This document shows, in pieces, positions 45,409-57,700 of a stretch of DNA of 64,000 bases (its first letter is position 1; every line of letters starts with the position of its first letter). The stretch comes from Lineolata rhizophorae (Eukaryota > Ascomycota > Dothideomycetes > Lineolatales > Lineolataceae). The translations under genes were made by a program, and so were the position numbers. The stretch covers positions 69,997-133,996 of the forward strand of contig MU001682.1 in the NCBI GenBank assembly GCA_010093515.1. Reading direction: 5' to 3'. The notes below the pieces were generated by a model, which was given only the letters and a program-made list of their open reading frames with translations, ran no database searches and had not been told where the DNA came from.

Positions 45409-46835
45409 TCAGTCTAGAGTTGCAAGTATGATCCTTTGGTAGTCATCAACAGCTCTTTCCAACTCCTCAACAGCAAGATGCTCGTGGTCGGAATGCGCGA
45501 CCAGAATGCTTCCTGGCCCGTAGAGATACCTTTTGTGGTTGCCAGTGAGGTTGGGGACGTCCGTGCCATAATTGACAGTTATGATATCAAAACCAGGAAT
45601 ATCATGATCGATGTCAACTGGCGCGTAGGCATTCCCTGAGAACTCAACTGCAAATTCACCGCCTGCCTCCTCAGCTTCAGTTGCCGTTTCGTTCAAGGCT
45701 TCTAGGATCATGGATTTAATAACCGCCGGCGTCTCCGCAGCAATTCTCACCGCAAACATTGCCTCTGCCTGTTCTGCAACGACATTCGCCGCCACTCCGC
45801 CATCAATGCGCCCAACGTTGAGAGTTGTCTCCCCGTACTTCTCACTTTGGGGAAGCCGCCCCCTTAGCTTCATCAGCTCCCCTGTGGCACGGACAAGGAC
45901 GTCGTTGGCACTGACACCCAACCACGGGTAGCCGGAGTGCGCAGCTCTGCCTTTGACCTTGATTGTCATCCCGAGGATGCCCTTGTGGCCTGCCGCAAGC
46001 TTGCCTTCGGTGGGTTCTCCAAACACTACGGCTTTATATTCACGCGTCTTTTGCGTCGAGAAGTGACGCATGCCATCTCCGGCGGTCTCTTCTCCCACCA
46101 CGAAAAGCATCGAGATCGAGTCTGAAGGGACCTCATCATCAGAAGAGCAGTGTCGCAGTAGCTTCAGCACGGCGGTAATCTGGGCGGCTACACAAGCCTT
46201 GGCATCAACCGAGCCTCGACCCCATATCTCGGTATGGTTGGATCGCAGCTCATATGGTAAATACGGTGGCACCTATCAAAGTTTCGGCAACCAGCGTCTG
46301 TCAGCTGGCTACAGATCAAAGCGCCATTGGCAACATGGGAAATTATAAAGTCGATTGGCAGGCGAGAGACTTGTAGAAAGAGCCTTCAGAAAGCTGAAGA
46401 CAGTTGAAACCAAGGCAATAGACGCCTCCGGCAGAAGATACTGAAGAAATGTGCGGTTAATTCTACACCAAGGAAATCACAGAGAGCAACACGAACCGTG
46501 TCAATATGGCTCGTCACAAGAGTCTTGCTATTATCTTCATCGCCCATATACGCAAATACGTTGAACCGCCTCGGTTCCACTTCCTGCCTTTCCACGGTGA
46601 AATTCTTCGACCTCAGAAATGATGCCAGCCAGGTTCCGATCGAGTATTCGTCGCCAGAGATGGACTCGATCTCAATCAGCTTCCTGTGCAACCACAGGAG
46701 AGGGTCATCATGGTACTCGTTCGCCGTGCCTTCAGCTTGTAGATTATCCGGGTGGGCGATCAATGGGTGTTGAGTGGGTTGTGCAAAGGTGCGTCCAAGC
46801 GCAGCGAGTCCGAGTAGGAGGATTTGGGGCCGCAT
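45409..46835 (-). CDS. Secreted M20-family metallopeptidase (2 exons)
   Basis: Minus-strand exons 46497..46835 and 45409..46272 give 400 residues. The N-terminus (MRPQILLLGLAALGRTFAQ) is a signal peptide. M20 features: metal-binding LVTSHIDTV (His, Asp), WGRGSVDAKACVAAQ with the bridging Asp, LFVVGEETAGDGM with the Glu-Glu pair, VFGEPTEGKLAAGHKG, the dimerisation domain VKGRAAHSGYPWLGVSAN, and the C-terminal metal His in VAHSDHEHL. The closest type is the ACY1/carboxypeptidase-S-like (peptidase M20A/ArgE) group of secreted fungal enzymes. The 224-nt intron is longer than others here; it was placed because it joins HIDT to VPPYLPYE in frame. Substrate is likely a small peptide or acylated amino acid. 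Confidence 0.9.
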
Positions 46836-47167
46836 GTTGGTATAAGCACGTGAGCTGGCGGTCCTGGAGGGAACGAATGGTCTCGGCGGTGTCGAAGTTT
46901 AGAGTTAGGTGCAGAGGGCCGAGGATCCCGATGCCGAGGCACGCGATGCCGCCTAGTATGAGCTGACGTCATCTTGCGACTCATCAATGATCAGAGATGT
47001 ATCGACATAGAAGGCAACAACAGGCTGTTGATCGCTGTTGGGAGACTTAAGTTAACATTTAAAATTAGATCGACTAGTTCTCATAAAGTTAAGTAGCTGC
47101 TGAGCCGGTTTCATTTTTTATGTTTATATTTACTACTTACTCTTCAAAATCTGCTAACTTGCCTCTT
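46836..47167. other. Spacer between M20 peptidase and tRNA-His
   Basis: This spacer holds the promoter of the peptidase gene and the 5' flank of the tRNA. The 150 nt before the tRNA are AT-rich. No other feature is seen. Confidence 0.5.
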
Positions 47168-47251
47168 GGTTGTGTGGTCTAGTGGTAGGATACCGCGTTG
47201 TGGTTAAACAACAAACCCGCGTTGGCCTGGGTTCGATTCCCAGCACAACCA
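47168..47251 (+). tRNA. tRNA-His (GTG), with a short intron
   Basis: The acceptor stem is GGTTGTG at 47168 pairing with CACAACC at 47244, followed by A73. The A box (TGGTCTAGTGG) and B box (GGTTCGATTCC) are present, and the T stem CTGGG/CCCAG is perfect. The anticodon loop reads TT-GTG-G with anticodon GTG at 47200-47202. The remaining sequence can only be folded if about 13 nt (approximately 47204-47216) are removed after position 37, the standard intron site. The anticodon stem then keeps four pairs (CGCG/CGCG). There is no encoded G-1 match requirement; the enzyme Thg1 adds it in eukaryotes. Folding was done by eye. Confidence 0.85.
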
Positions 47252-47267
47252 GCTTCTTATCTATTGA

Positions 47268-47272
47268 TTTTT
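47268..47272 (+). terminator. RNA polymerase III terminator of tRNA-His
   Basis: A TTTTT run 17 nt after the tRNA 3' end fits a Pol III stop signal on the coding strand. Confidence 0.6.
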
Positions 47273-47819
47273 GTAGATCGCATGTAAAGCGAGCAAGCTA
47301 TATTTCTTTTAGACTTTTCTGACCGCCAGCAGAGATAAGTTTTTAAGACCCGAAAATGCATGCTGGCATCGTATCTACTTTGCATTTTGCCGTATCTTGT
47401 TAAGACTGTTCATTGTATACCGGTACAATAGGCCCGAGGGAGAAATCATCTCCGTAGTACCTTCGCGTAGAATTCTGCAACTCTCATGCCTGATGTTCCG
47501 AAGAATGAACCAGTCTATTACCGGCTTTCTAGTACAGTAAGTAGGTCGCCGTACCCATGTACGATCCGTTTAGGCGGAAATTACTCCGTGCTACCTGATG
47601 TGGTATACCTAGAGAATTATTCGTTTTAACCGAAAACATGGATCCTGCCCCACCCATCCCATCCCGTCTACCCGCAACGTTGAAAACTCAAATACGGCGT
47701 GGTTGCCCACTTCTACCGTCATCTTTACTTTGTGTTGCTGTGTTGTTCACTCTGCGGACACTGGCTGCGCACGACTGAATACGTCTTTGAATCCTACAGG
47801 GGCTGGAAAACCCGACGTT
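47273..47819. other. Spacer between tRNA-His and Gpd
   Basis: This spacer contains a near-perfect inverted repeat (ATTGTATACCGGTACAAT) at about 47414 and an ACTCCGT word at about 47583. The last part holds the 3' UTR of the glycerol-3-phosphate dehydrogenase gene. Nothing else is recognised. Confidence 0.45.
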
Positions 47820-49213
47820 TTAGTCCTTGGGCTCGATAAGGTCAGGAATCTGTTCCGGCTTCACTTTGCCCTCGAGGATGTCTTTTCCCGAAATGCTTTG
47901 GTTAGCAGGTGGTTATCATTGCCAGCGCTGAGACGGGCCAAGCGTAGCAAAACTCACCGCAGACAGCCGTCAAAAGCGGGAACTCCTTCTCCAGCTTCTG
48001 CTTCTTCAAGAAGCCGTTGACCTCGTACGCCGTCGAGGTGCCCTGCAGCTTCTGGCCGTTGAGCTCGGTGCGCTCGACCTCGAAGACAGAGACGCCGCGC
48101 TCGACAGCCAGCTTGGCGCAGCGAAAGTTGCGGCCGCCCATGCAGCTCGTGATCATGTCGGCGACGCCGCAGCTCTCCTCGGTGAAGGTGCTCGTGCGCA
48201 CCGAGTCGGCGAAGAAGATCTTGCCGAACTTGACCTCCTCGAGGATGCCGACGCGCATCACGGCCGCCTTGGCGTTGTCGCCCCAGCCCAGCCCGTCCAC
48301 CCAGCCCGCTGCCAGCGCCACGATGTTCTTGAGCGCCCCGCCGAGCGACACGCCCGCCACATCCGACACCATGCGCACGTGGAAGTACGGCCGGTGGAAC
48401 AGTTTCTTCACGTTTTCATGGGTTAGCGGCGGGTAGTCGGCGGGCAGGGCGTGCAGTCTCGGCCCGGACTTGGACGCGGCCTTGGAGAGGTCGACCTGGG
48501 ACGAGTACGGCGACCCGACCGGAGTCGGCTGTCGCGAGTCCATCGGGGGCGGGTCGTACGCGACGGTGGTCTCGGAGTATTTCTCCCTCGCAATCTCGCT
48601 CGCGATGTTGGCCCCAGACAGAGCGCCGCAGTAGATGCCCAGCTTGTGGCCGATCGATTCGGAGAAGAGTTGGATACCCTGGTCAGATACGTCGACACCC
48701 TTGATGCACGAAATGCCTCGCGCGTGCGGTATTATCTTGCCCCTGATCTGCTCGCAAATCCTGCCAATGAACTGGTGCGGTATCACGAAAATGAGTATCG
48801 TCGCGTCCTTTACCGCGTCCTCGACCGACGGGTTTGCGACGACGTTGTTCGGGAGGGTGATGTCAGGCAGGTACTTGATATTCTCATGCAAACCGTTGAC
48901 AAGAGCCGAGAGCTTCTGAGGACCGCGACAGAATTCGGAGCCAGGATCGTAGTGCCTCGACTTCTCCGAGACGGTCACCTCTTCTTCGTACACCCACATC
49001 TGCACTGTCGGTTCGAATAGGTTTGGATATGCGGCCGTGTTTTCCGCGACGATCTTGGACATTGTGGAACCCCTTCCCTTCGTGAAATCTCGGTCAAAAA
49101 CACTGCTGCAAGAGGTGCATTGAAGCACCTCAACCAGTTTGGAAGGAGCCGTACCAGTTTCCAGAGCCCACCACCGTGACCTTGTGCTTTTTCAGGCTTG
49201 AAAGAGAAGCCAT
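47820..49213 (-). CDS. NAD-dependent glycerol-3-phosphate dehydrogenase (3 exons)
   Basis: Minus-strand exons 49155..49213, 47958..49072 and 47820..47881 give 411 residues. The N-terminus [20 protein letters not shown] joins [12 protein letters not shown], forming the Rossmann GxGxxG. Other family motifs: [33 protein letters not shown], and the catalytic/substrate block [18 protein letters not shown] with the conserved Lys, then [20 protein letters not shown] roughly 50-residue Ser/Pro-rich insertion ([15 protein letters not shown]...) sits between the two domains, a feature I expect in filamentous fungi. The last intron acceptor was placed after GGGAAAAG because it gives [20 protein letters not shown] in frame. 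The enzyme reduces dihydroxyacetone phosphate for glycerol synthesis, redox balance and osmotic response. Confidence 0.93.
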
Positions 49214-52032
49214 TGTGGAAAACGGCAACCGCTTCGGGGTCGAGAATTGCAAGTAAATGCTAGCTAGGTTTCTGAAAGCTATGAATGAACGGCTGAGATA
49301 GTTCGGTATGGAGGTTAGGGCTATGCACATGGGGGCACAGAGCACACTCGTAGATTTTGTTGAGGACTTGCCCGACTACGGCGACCTTTACTGGCACGAG
49401 GACCCTTGGACCGGCACGCGGACTCGCCCGCGGGGTTACATCATCTCCGCTACAACTGTCGGATTATCCGTTTGCCCGCCCTTTCGACGGCGAGCCAATC
49501 AAGATTGGGCAGGTCGAAAAGGAGGAAGGACGCACCATGAACCTACGTAGTAGGTGCTCCGCAGACGAGGCAGATACTGAAAAATCGTTTGCACTCAAGT
49601 GCCTAGGCGCCTAGGTGCGGAGACATAGCTGACGTCGAAGGATAATGCGAGACCCTCAAGACGAGTCTGGAGCGTTGGCATCGACTTTAGTAGCTCCTGT
49701 ACCGTAAAGCAGAGGCTGCGGAGGTCTTGTTTCGGCAGAGAACTCCATGCAAAAGGATGGACCGGGGCCGCGCAGAATGCTGGGCCCGGGGGAGCATGCA
49801 GGATTCAAGCACTTCGAATGAGCGGCACATGCTGCTAGGTTTTGCGCACTGGCGGAGTGCGACCGAAGGGGCCTCGGGCCAGAGGCTTAGGTATTTGGCT
49901 CGAGAGAGATCGGCCTCAGGGCTCCAGGGACAATACATAATGGCATAGACTGGCTGATAATGGTAACGGGGGTCGGCGGCTCCAACAACGTGCTGGGCGG
50001 AATCCAGTGGAGTCAGGCGCCCATTGGCCGTGGCGCCGTCGTACGCTTCGGGTAACGCACCTCTTAGTCTGGCGGTTTGGTCAGCAGACTGAGGTATGTA
50101 CATGTACATACAGAGCGACTCGGGCGTCGTACTAGCACGTGTGGCCACTATTAATAGGAACCTTCGGGCGTGAAAGAAGGACGGAAGTCGCAATATTTTC
50201 CAGGCGAAAAAGGACGGCTGGCGGGCGGGCAGCTACGGAGCACCTAAGCACAACTTGGCAATAGGAAATGTATTCCGTTCCGTCGCCGCCGGGAAGGCTT
50301 CCGGTCGTTTCGCGAGACAGGGAGCCCCCTGCTTCCAGGCGAAGCAAGACGAGCGGCCCGAGCAGCGGAGGGGGAAACTCCGCTCGAGTTTCGCCCATGG
50401 GAATCTCGAAAATTGCGGTCTGGCAGCTCAAGAACCGGATTACGGGGGCCGAGAGGGGAAAAAAAAAAAGGGTCAGTGCTTTCCCTTCGTTAGCGGCCCT
50501 TCCCTCCACCCACCCCACCCCCGGCAGCCGCCGCCCGGCGGGGATCCCCCCGGCGCAGCGTGGTGGGCCCCGTCGCCCCCGGCCCCCCTTGGTGGCGCGG
50601 CCGCCGGGCGGTCTGGAAGTCTGCGCTGCAGCGCTCGAGTCCTTCCCCGTCTTTCCGCTGTGCTGCCTGCGACGTCTCCGTCGAGTCCGGCGCCCCCCGA
50701 GTCCGGGAGAAAAGGAGTGTTCTCACCGTCTCTGAGGGCTTCCCGTTCGCGTGCCTGACGCTTGGGACGGGCGTTGGAGCAGTCAATGGCATGCGCTCGC
50801 CGCCGGGAAAAGCAATGCGCGCACTCGTGCGTCCGCCGGGCGGAGCGACGCGCTGGCGAAAAGCCACCGCCCGCCCGGGCACGGCACATGTGCTCTTCCA
50901 TACTCTTCCAATGCGCCACAACTGCCAATGCCGCCCAAAACGTTAGGGACAATGCACCCGACTGGACAGTTGACGCTGTTGCATTCGTCGCCAAGCTGCG
51001 GGTTCCGGACGAATCGACAGGATTGCGCCTGTACTCATTCGGGCTAGGCAAGACCACCGGTGGGTAGTGATGGCCGTTCCGGCTAGTTCCTTTTCCCGCT
51101 AGAGCTTCAGCAGTCAGCCGGCCTGCATGATAACAAAGTCAATAAAACTTGAAAACCTGGCCGCCTCCGCCCACCAACCACCCGTTCGGACGCTCTGATC
51201 AGCCTTGCCTCTATCTGTGGCTGGTGCTGCTTCTTGCCTGATGATGCTTTGAATCAAAGGCGGGAAGACAGAAAGGACGAAAAAAAAAGAATTAAAAGAA
51301 AGAAGGCTGGTTTACAAAGGGCGATGTCGGAGCGGCCTCGAAAGTGTATCTTGTTACGTCGCCATCCAGTGGAATTTTGTCTCCCTATAATTCAACCCGA
51401 GTGTGGCGGCGACTAATGCGGCCTAACATAGCCACTCGCAGGTTTTTATGGTAAACTTGGATGCTGTCCTTGATGGAAAGGGGCCTGAGCTAAGGAATGG
51501 CGCACAAGGAGGTGCAAGCCATCTGGCCATCCCAGTCATTTACGAACTTGCACGGACTTTCCTTCGACTCGATGCACTATTCGCCTCCAGAAAGAAGCAA
51601 GATTGTACGGGGAAGTCGGAAGGAGAAGAATAAGAGGTGATTAATTCGATCGCCTAAGCACATTCAGGAATGATGGCCACCCCACCCATGCCCGAACCAA
51701 ATCTCAGATAGAACTACAATGGACCATTAATGGCTAGAGAGATCGGATCATTCTATCCACAAGACAAAATCCTTCCAAGAGGCTAATTATGCATAGAATT
51801 AAGTGAAAGAACATAGGCATAAACTTAGGCCGCCAAATCGTTCCTAATGGGCGTCAAAGGAACGTCCGATCGTTGCTTCATGACAAGAAAAGTACAAACT
51901 TAGGGCAAAGGTATCCTGCTCTGCCACAAACGAAGGGAACTAGGTGTTGTCACTCGCCCTATCCAAAGTTAGCGACGGTAGTGGAAGCAATTTGCTCGCT
52001 ACAACATCATTTCGAGCAAGTTCGTGATAAAG
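49214..52032. other. Long intergenic region upstream of Gpd
   Basis: These 2.8 kb run from the Gpd start to the stop of the RRM-YTH gene. It holds the Gpd promoter on the left. A perfect 14-bp palindrome (CCTAGGCGCCTAGG) lies at 49602. At 50480-50640 there is a C/T-rich and GC-rich block with long but featureless open frames. From 51100 the sequence becomes AT-richer. No gene is supported. Confidence 0.4.
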
Positions 52033-53548
52033 TTAGTAAGGGCGCATGGATGGGCCGGCGCCCATATGCATCGCGGGCATGCCACCAGGAGGTGCAGTGT
52101 TTGGTGGGACAAGACGGTGAAACATCTGAATGAGACGTCTTCCCACCGTTGTCTCTAGTTCCGTCCCATCTCGAGCAATTTTCACCTCCCTGTTAGCATT
52201 CCAGGGATTCCGTAGACCCCTGGTACGGTAGAACGGGAGTCTAGTAGTCGAGATCCATTCGATCTTGAAGGGCTTCCCCCAAGTTTGAGTCGTGACCGAG
52301 GGGTCCACCTCGGCGCCCTGCGAAGGGCTATCGTCGCCAGCCTTCCTTTCCACGTTGTCGTCAGACTCGTCGTCGGAGAGATCAGCCTCCCAAAAGATCG
52401 TGCCTCGGGCAGAGTCGTCGATAATCCTCCCTTTAGGGGCAAATTCCGTTGCGGGCGTAGGAATGGACTTGGGCGCGTCGGGTGCGTCGGTACTCTCAGA
52501 AACCGGAATTGTGCGAATTATTTCGGCAGCGTCTTCGTTGATAGGTGACGACATTCTTGCGTAGCCAAAGTACTCGCCGGACTTGTTCGCGGAGAAAATA
52601 AGGTACACATTATCGGCAGTCTGCGACCGCACAGTCAACACCTCTCAAGTCTCGTCCGGAAATAAGATCTCGTAACATACCTCAAATGCCTTGTTTAGAG
52701 CCTCTTCGTTGTGAGCCTGTGTCGCCCATATACCATTTCGTACACTCAGCTCTAGGTCTTGGAGGGTGAGGCTCTTTACAACGAAGAACTTTTCAGGAAC
52801 CTTGGAAGAACCACTTGCTGAGGATTCGAGCGGCGTCGCGGCGGTAACTGGGTCGTCTGGTTGATTCTTGGCGGGTTCGTCTTCCTGTTGCTCGTCGCCA
52901 GACGCGACTATAGGGGAACGTTGAGGAGAAGCGCTCGCTGCTCTCGGGGTAGACATTGAGGAGGGCCCCGTTGGTACTCCTGCAGCGGCGGCCGAACTGC
53001 GACGCAGGCGACAGACCAATCTGACCCCCTGGAACCGCGAGTCGTGGAACCGATGCATCGCAGCCGTGCACGACTCTTCGGTTCTGTAGTTCACAAACGC
53101 ACAGTTGCTCTTGGAGATCAAGAATAAGCTTTCAATGTCCTTTGTGGCATCACGAGAAAAATGGTCCTTCAGGTCGGCGACGTTCGTACCCGGAGGAAGA
53201 TTACCGACCCAGAGTGCGTGACCACTTTGCTTCGGCTTTCGTGGCGGTCCTCGAGGAACTGAACCAATGCTTGCTTCGGAAGGTGGACGGGGTACATCTG
53301 CAAAAATTCCGCCATATTAGCACCCCAAATATCTTCTCTAATCGATCGTATATGCTTGAAAATGCTTACGAGGATTCCCACCGCTTGCGACATACCCCGA
53401 AGCGCCATAATCTGGTTGACCCATACCGGCATACTGACCAATGTTCCCTGTCATCATCCTGGCGTCGCCTTGGACCTGTCCCGGTACCTGGCTCGATGGA
53501 AAGCTCTGTCGCCGTCCGTACGAGCCTTGCTGCTGATGCTGCTGATGC

Positions 53549-53589
<41 letters not shown>

Positions 53590-54333
53590 ATGCTGCGGTT
53601 GCGCAGGGAGAGCGTGGGGAGACGGCTGACCGGGTCCGTACGGAGGCGGATAGTAGAGATATTGCGGTGGTTGTTGCGCGTAGCCTGAATATGGCCCCTG
53701 GACTGGGTGAATGCCCGCTGGGCGTTGTTGACCCGGGTTGAACTGAGCGAATGAACCATGCGACGGACTTTGGGTGGGAAGATATTGAGGCTGGCCTTGA
53801 TGGTACTGGCTTTGAGCGAAGCCAGGCCCGAAGTGCGCAGGTTGGTTGCCGTACCCTTGCGTCGACTGGCCTGGGTATTGCAGATTCTGCTGCAACTGAT
53901 AGACGACGGCTGGAGTCGATGCGCCTGTGACCATACGCTGGCCGTGACCGTGGTGTTGTTGGTGAGGTCCGTGGAGATGGGATTGAGCAGGTGTGCCAGA
54001 CTGATACTCCGGAAGCGCACCCGCCACAGCACCCATGTTGAACGCTGAAGACGGGCCATCTTGGTTCAAAGTTGGGTGGTACCCAGCCTGAGAGGTTGGA
54101 ACTGGAAATCGAGAAGGGTCGCGACCTGGAGGAGGGTGAGGGTGCGGGACTGAGTGGTACTGAGAATAGAAGGGTGCATTGCCTCCAGCACCTCGCGCAT
54201 CGACTGGAGCCGGTGAACCGGGCACTGGCGCTTGCGTTTCCTTTACGAGCGACTGTTGCGAGGGGTCCTGCGAGAGACCAGCTCTCGCGGGATCCGCAGG
54301 CATGAAGTTGGAGTCTGGCGGGAGTTCACCCAT
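52033..54333 (-). CDS. RRM-YTH RNA-binding protein, putative m6A reader (3 exons)
   Basis: Minus-strand exons 53370..54333, 52681..53297 and 52033..52620 give 722 residues from MGELPPDSNFMPAD; the frame is open 20 codons further to another Met, so the start is uncertain. The first 320 residues are Gln/Pro/Tyr-rich with a polyglutamine run near residue 255. An RRM follows: SGHALWVGNLPPGTNVADLK and CAFVNYRTEESCTAAMHRFH. The YTH domain begins KFFVVKSLTLQDLELSVRNG and includes IWATQAHNE (first cage Trp), VYLIFSANKSGEYFGYARM, IFWEADL (second cage Trp) and, after an acidic insert, FKIEWISTTRLPFYRTRGLR with NPWNANREVKIARDG, closest in style to YTHDC1. By family, YTH domains bind N6-methyladenosine in RNA. 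The fused RRM occurs in filamentous fungi. Likely nuclear or cytoplasmic RNA decay or processing factor. Confidence 0.9.
53527..53595. repeat. CAG/CTG trinucleotide repeat coding for polyglutamine
   Basis: A nearly uninterrupted run of CTG (plus strand), broken by a few GATG and TTG variants, encodes Gln-rich sequence with scattered His in the RRM-YTH protein. The pure CTG core spans about 53563-53589. Confidence 0.85.
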
Positions 54334-57300
54334 GGGTCTCTCCTCCAAAATGACCGGCAACGCAACCCAATGCTGCACCCACACATAGGCCATGTTAGCC
54401 CATTTTCAACGAGCGAAGCTTTTTTGGCTGAATCCAAAACACGAAAGAACGACATGCCCGGGGCACACGAGCTCAGCGGAGCGCTTACCTGGCTGATGCT
54501 ATATCCAAAGCGAGGACTCCTGTGGCAAGTCCGGATCGCTCAGTTCCCGAGACGGACGCGGGCTTCAGGAGTAGCACAGGGCGAACCAATCAAGGGATCC
54601 AGTAGGGTCAAGACTGAGGAAGCTTAAAATAAAATCGGGACGGGAAAGGGCCTAACCGCTGGAACGGTGCGACTTTTCCGTCGTACCTTGGGACGAACAG
54701 GCGGCGACTCGCACAATGACGGCTCGCTTGAGGCGGACCGGGCAGATCAGACTCGGTTGGGCCACTGACGTGGCAGCAAACGGACTCCTGACGATTGCCA
54801 AAACCGACAACCAGGCGGCGAGCCGTGCAGGAATGAAGTTAGGCCGGCACTGGGATACCGACAGTGCGAGCAAAGATGAGGTGACGGCGCAGGAGGCTTC
54901 GCTTGGCGGTGGCCACGAACCGTAGGTGAGCACGGCGGCGTAGGGCTCGCTCGGTAGGGTAAGAAGAGCAGGTCGATGCCTCAATTGCCTCCAGCGGGCA
55001 GTGCGGTCCCGCCGGTGATTGGGCCTGGCCGAATCGTGGGCCGAAGTCTTAATCCACGACTTGCAGAGCTTAGCCCGGGCGGGTTGCGACGAACGGAAGC
55101 AGCTGAGCCACACGGGGGCGAAATGATCGTCGTAGGGCAGAGCCGAGCGGGACGGAGTCGCGAGGGCCAGCTTCAAATACAACAACAATAGGCCGCAGGG
55201 GCCCGGCGAAGGAGGGCAAAGGGCTGTGCGGGCTTGAGTGTGGCGAGTGCTAGGTCGAGCCTTCAAGGGTCGCTAGGTTGAGTGCCGAGGACCACCCACG
55301 CTATGGGGACAGGACTGTGTGGACCCAGGCACGCCCGGGCCGTCACTCGGGCGAACGCTCGCAGCCGGGGAGCACGAGGGCGCCGTTCAACGTGACACGC
55401 TACGGTTGACAGGCCCCGAGCGGGGGAGTCGACAAGACGGGGGAGGGAGGGGGAGGAGGGAAGGGGGAGACGGACGATCAGGCGAAGGGTGAGCAGGAGG
55501 ACGGGAAAAAAAGAGCAGCGGTCTCCGAATATCACCAGAACGCAGAAACAACCCGAGAACGAACGAGCCTGCCTTATATCGACATTTGGCAGAGCCGGCA
55601 GGCGCACAGCAAAGCAGCGACAGCAAAAAAGAGGCTGGGACCTAACGCACAAATGCACAGACGAGGCCGCTTGTTGCCAACGGGCCAACGTCTGGTGCCA
55701 GCACCGGCACCGGGACGAGAGGAACTTTAACATGGCGGGCAAACGAGTGGTGAGGTGAGGGCGCTGCGGCGGGTCACTCTACCCACCTGTGGCCAGCCCT
55801 GGCTATTCGAGGGAGGGCCGGTGTGGGGGAGAGGGGGGTGGGGGGGAGGGGAGATGCCGGCGGACAGGGCAGACCCAGGACCGGTGGATGCGGCGCCATT
55901 GGCCGGGTACGGTTCCGGAAAGCTCGCAGCATCGTGGTCCGTCTTGGGCGCCGGGCCCCCCCTTTGCGGAAGGGAACGACGGTTGCTGCTGCTCGAGGGG
56001 CTTGCCGGGAAGGGGCTGTGGGCGCGGCCTCGGGGAGAGGGGGTTGGTGGGGGGGGTGGGGGGGTTGTTTGGTGAGCAGCGCCGCGGCCGTGGACGAAGG
56101 CGTGCAACGGCGCCGGCGGGCAGGCGCCAGCCAACGAGCGACGGCAAAGGCGGCAGTTGCAGTTGCCCTTCTCGGAGCTGCAGCGCGGCCACCGGCGGCG
56201 GGCAGCCCGTGGTAGTCGCCGGTACCTAGGGACCCTGCGGCGCCGTGCCCGCGCAACCCCCATCAGCGACCTGGCCGCGGGCGCCCAAAAGCCGCCGCGA
56301 CGGGCCCGGCAAGCTCGGAGAGGGTGACCAACGGCGGCGGCGCTGCCTGCGCCTGGGCGGGATCCAGCCCGGCGGGCAGGATGGGATTGGCCGCCGGGCC
56401 GTGGTGAGGTTGTAACGCCAACCAGGCCCGCAAGCCGCAAGCGAGTTGCGCCACGAGCGCCCGCCCCACCCTGGCCCCTGGCCAGGCCCGCCGCACGGCC
56501 GCCCGGCCGGGGCCTGGGCAGGTGGCCGCTCGGCCCCGGCCCGGCAAGGCGAATTGTCGGGCTTGCGATGGCATAGTCTCAGTAGGGGCCCGTCAATCGC
56601 TGGCTGCGCGCCTCGCGGCAACAGCCGACGAGCCGCTCGCCGCCCTCGACGTCATCGGCGCGTCGCTCCCTTCCCAAAACGCCGACGCGCCGCCTGCGCA
56701 ATCGACACGTCGGCGCCGGACGCGCCCACAGCAAAGCAGGCGCGGTGGGCCGAAGGGACGGCGGCAGAACGCGCCCGGAGCCAAGGGTCGCGGGCATTGA
56801 GCCATGACGGTCCCCTCGCGCGCTCTGGGGGACGCGGGCGCGGGCGTCCTGCGCCATGTGGCGGCGGCGGGCCATTCTCCGCTGCCGGGGCCGGGCAGCT
56901 GCACGAACCGTGGCCGAGCATCCCGTCGCTTGGCCGCCGCTGATCTAGAATTTGCCCCGCCCCGACAATCCCATCCCGTTTCATGCGGGATCGTCGCAGA
57001 TCCTAGCGCTCCGGCCTCCGCACTCGCGCAACCGCAGCCAACGGCCAAGGCGTCCCTCCCCAAACCGGGGGGCCGTGCTGTGGCAAAGCCGCGCCGAGCC
57101 CTCTCCGTTGGCCAACGCCCGCCAAGCCTTTCTCCTTGTCTCTGCAAAATGCTCGCCGTCCACGCCCCACCGCGCCGTGGCCTAGGTCATTACAAATGAA
57201 CCTCTTTCGTCCAGCAAATTAGAGCGCCTTCGTCTCCATCAGCTGATAGCCGCTGCTTTTCTCCTCGTCGATCTTTGCGCAAAGGGGACGCTGCTTCGGT

Positions 57301-57700
57301 GAGGCCCGATTGTCGCCCGCCACATTACCTCCCTCCGATCCGACGCCACATCTTCCGCACTGTCCCGCCTCACCTTGACGAAGCATGTTTGTCGTACCAC
57401 GAGCCACGCGCATCCGCTCGAACGCCCTGAACGATGTGGAGACGGCTCCGTGTCCTCCTCGTATGCCGCTCGGTTGACCCTCGGCGACGCCTATCTCTCC
57501 GTTTTGCTTTGCTCCTGTCGCGCCGGATCCTCCGGGGCTGTTCCTTGCAGCACTCCGCAAATGTAGCTGCGCCCATCCCTTTGACTCTCCGCACGCTGAT
57601 CCTTCCCCCAAAACTTAATTATCGTGATCAGCCACCACTAAACGTTTATGCCGTTGCAGGGAAGGGCATCAGATAATATGCAGTTGACGCATTTGGCGGC
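54334..57700. other. GC-rich gene-free region upstream of the RRM-YTH gene
   Basis: About 3.4 kb. From 55700 to 57200 G+C is extreme with G- and C-runs (for example 56040-56065), and long open frames occur on both strands at once, which is what composition alone predicts. Their translations are Arg/Ala/Pro/Gly-rich and have no motif. The start of the region should hold the RRM-YTH promoter and possibly a 5' exon. Confidence 0.4.

Noticed and set aside
46273-46496. The 224-nt intron of the M20 peptidase as a possible hidden exon pair
   Set aside because: Direct joining gives the conserved HIDTVPPY, leaving no room for an extra exon.
55727-57199. Stacked open frames of 100-237 codons
   Set aside because: Several frames on both strands are open at once in very GC-rich DNA; no domain, no consistent start.
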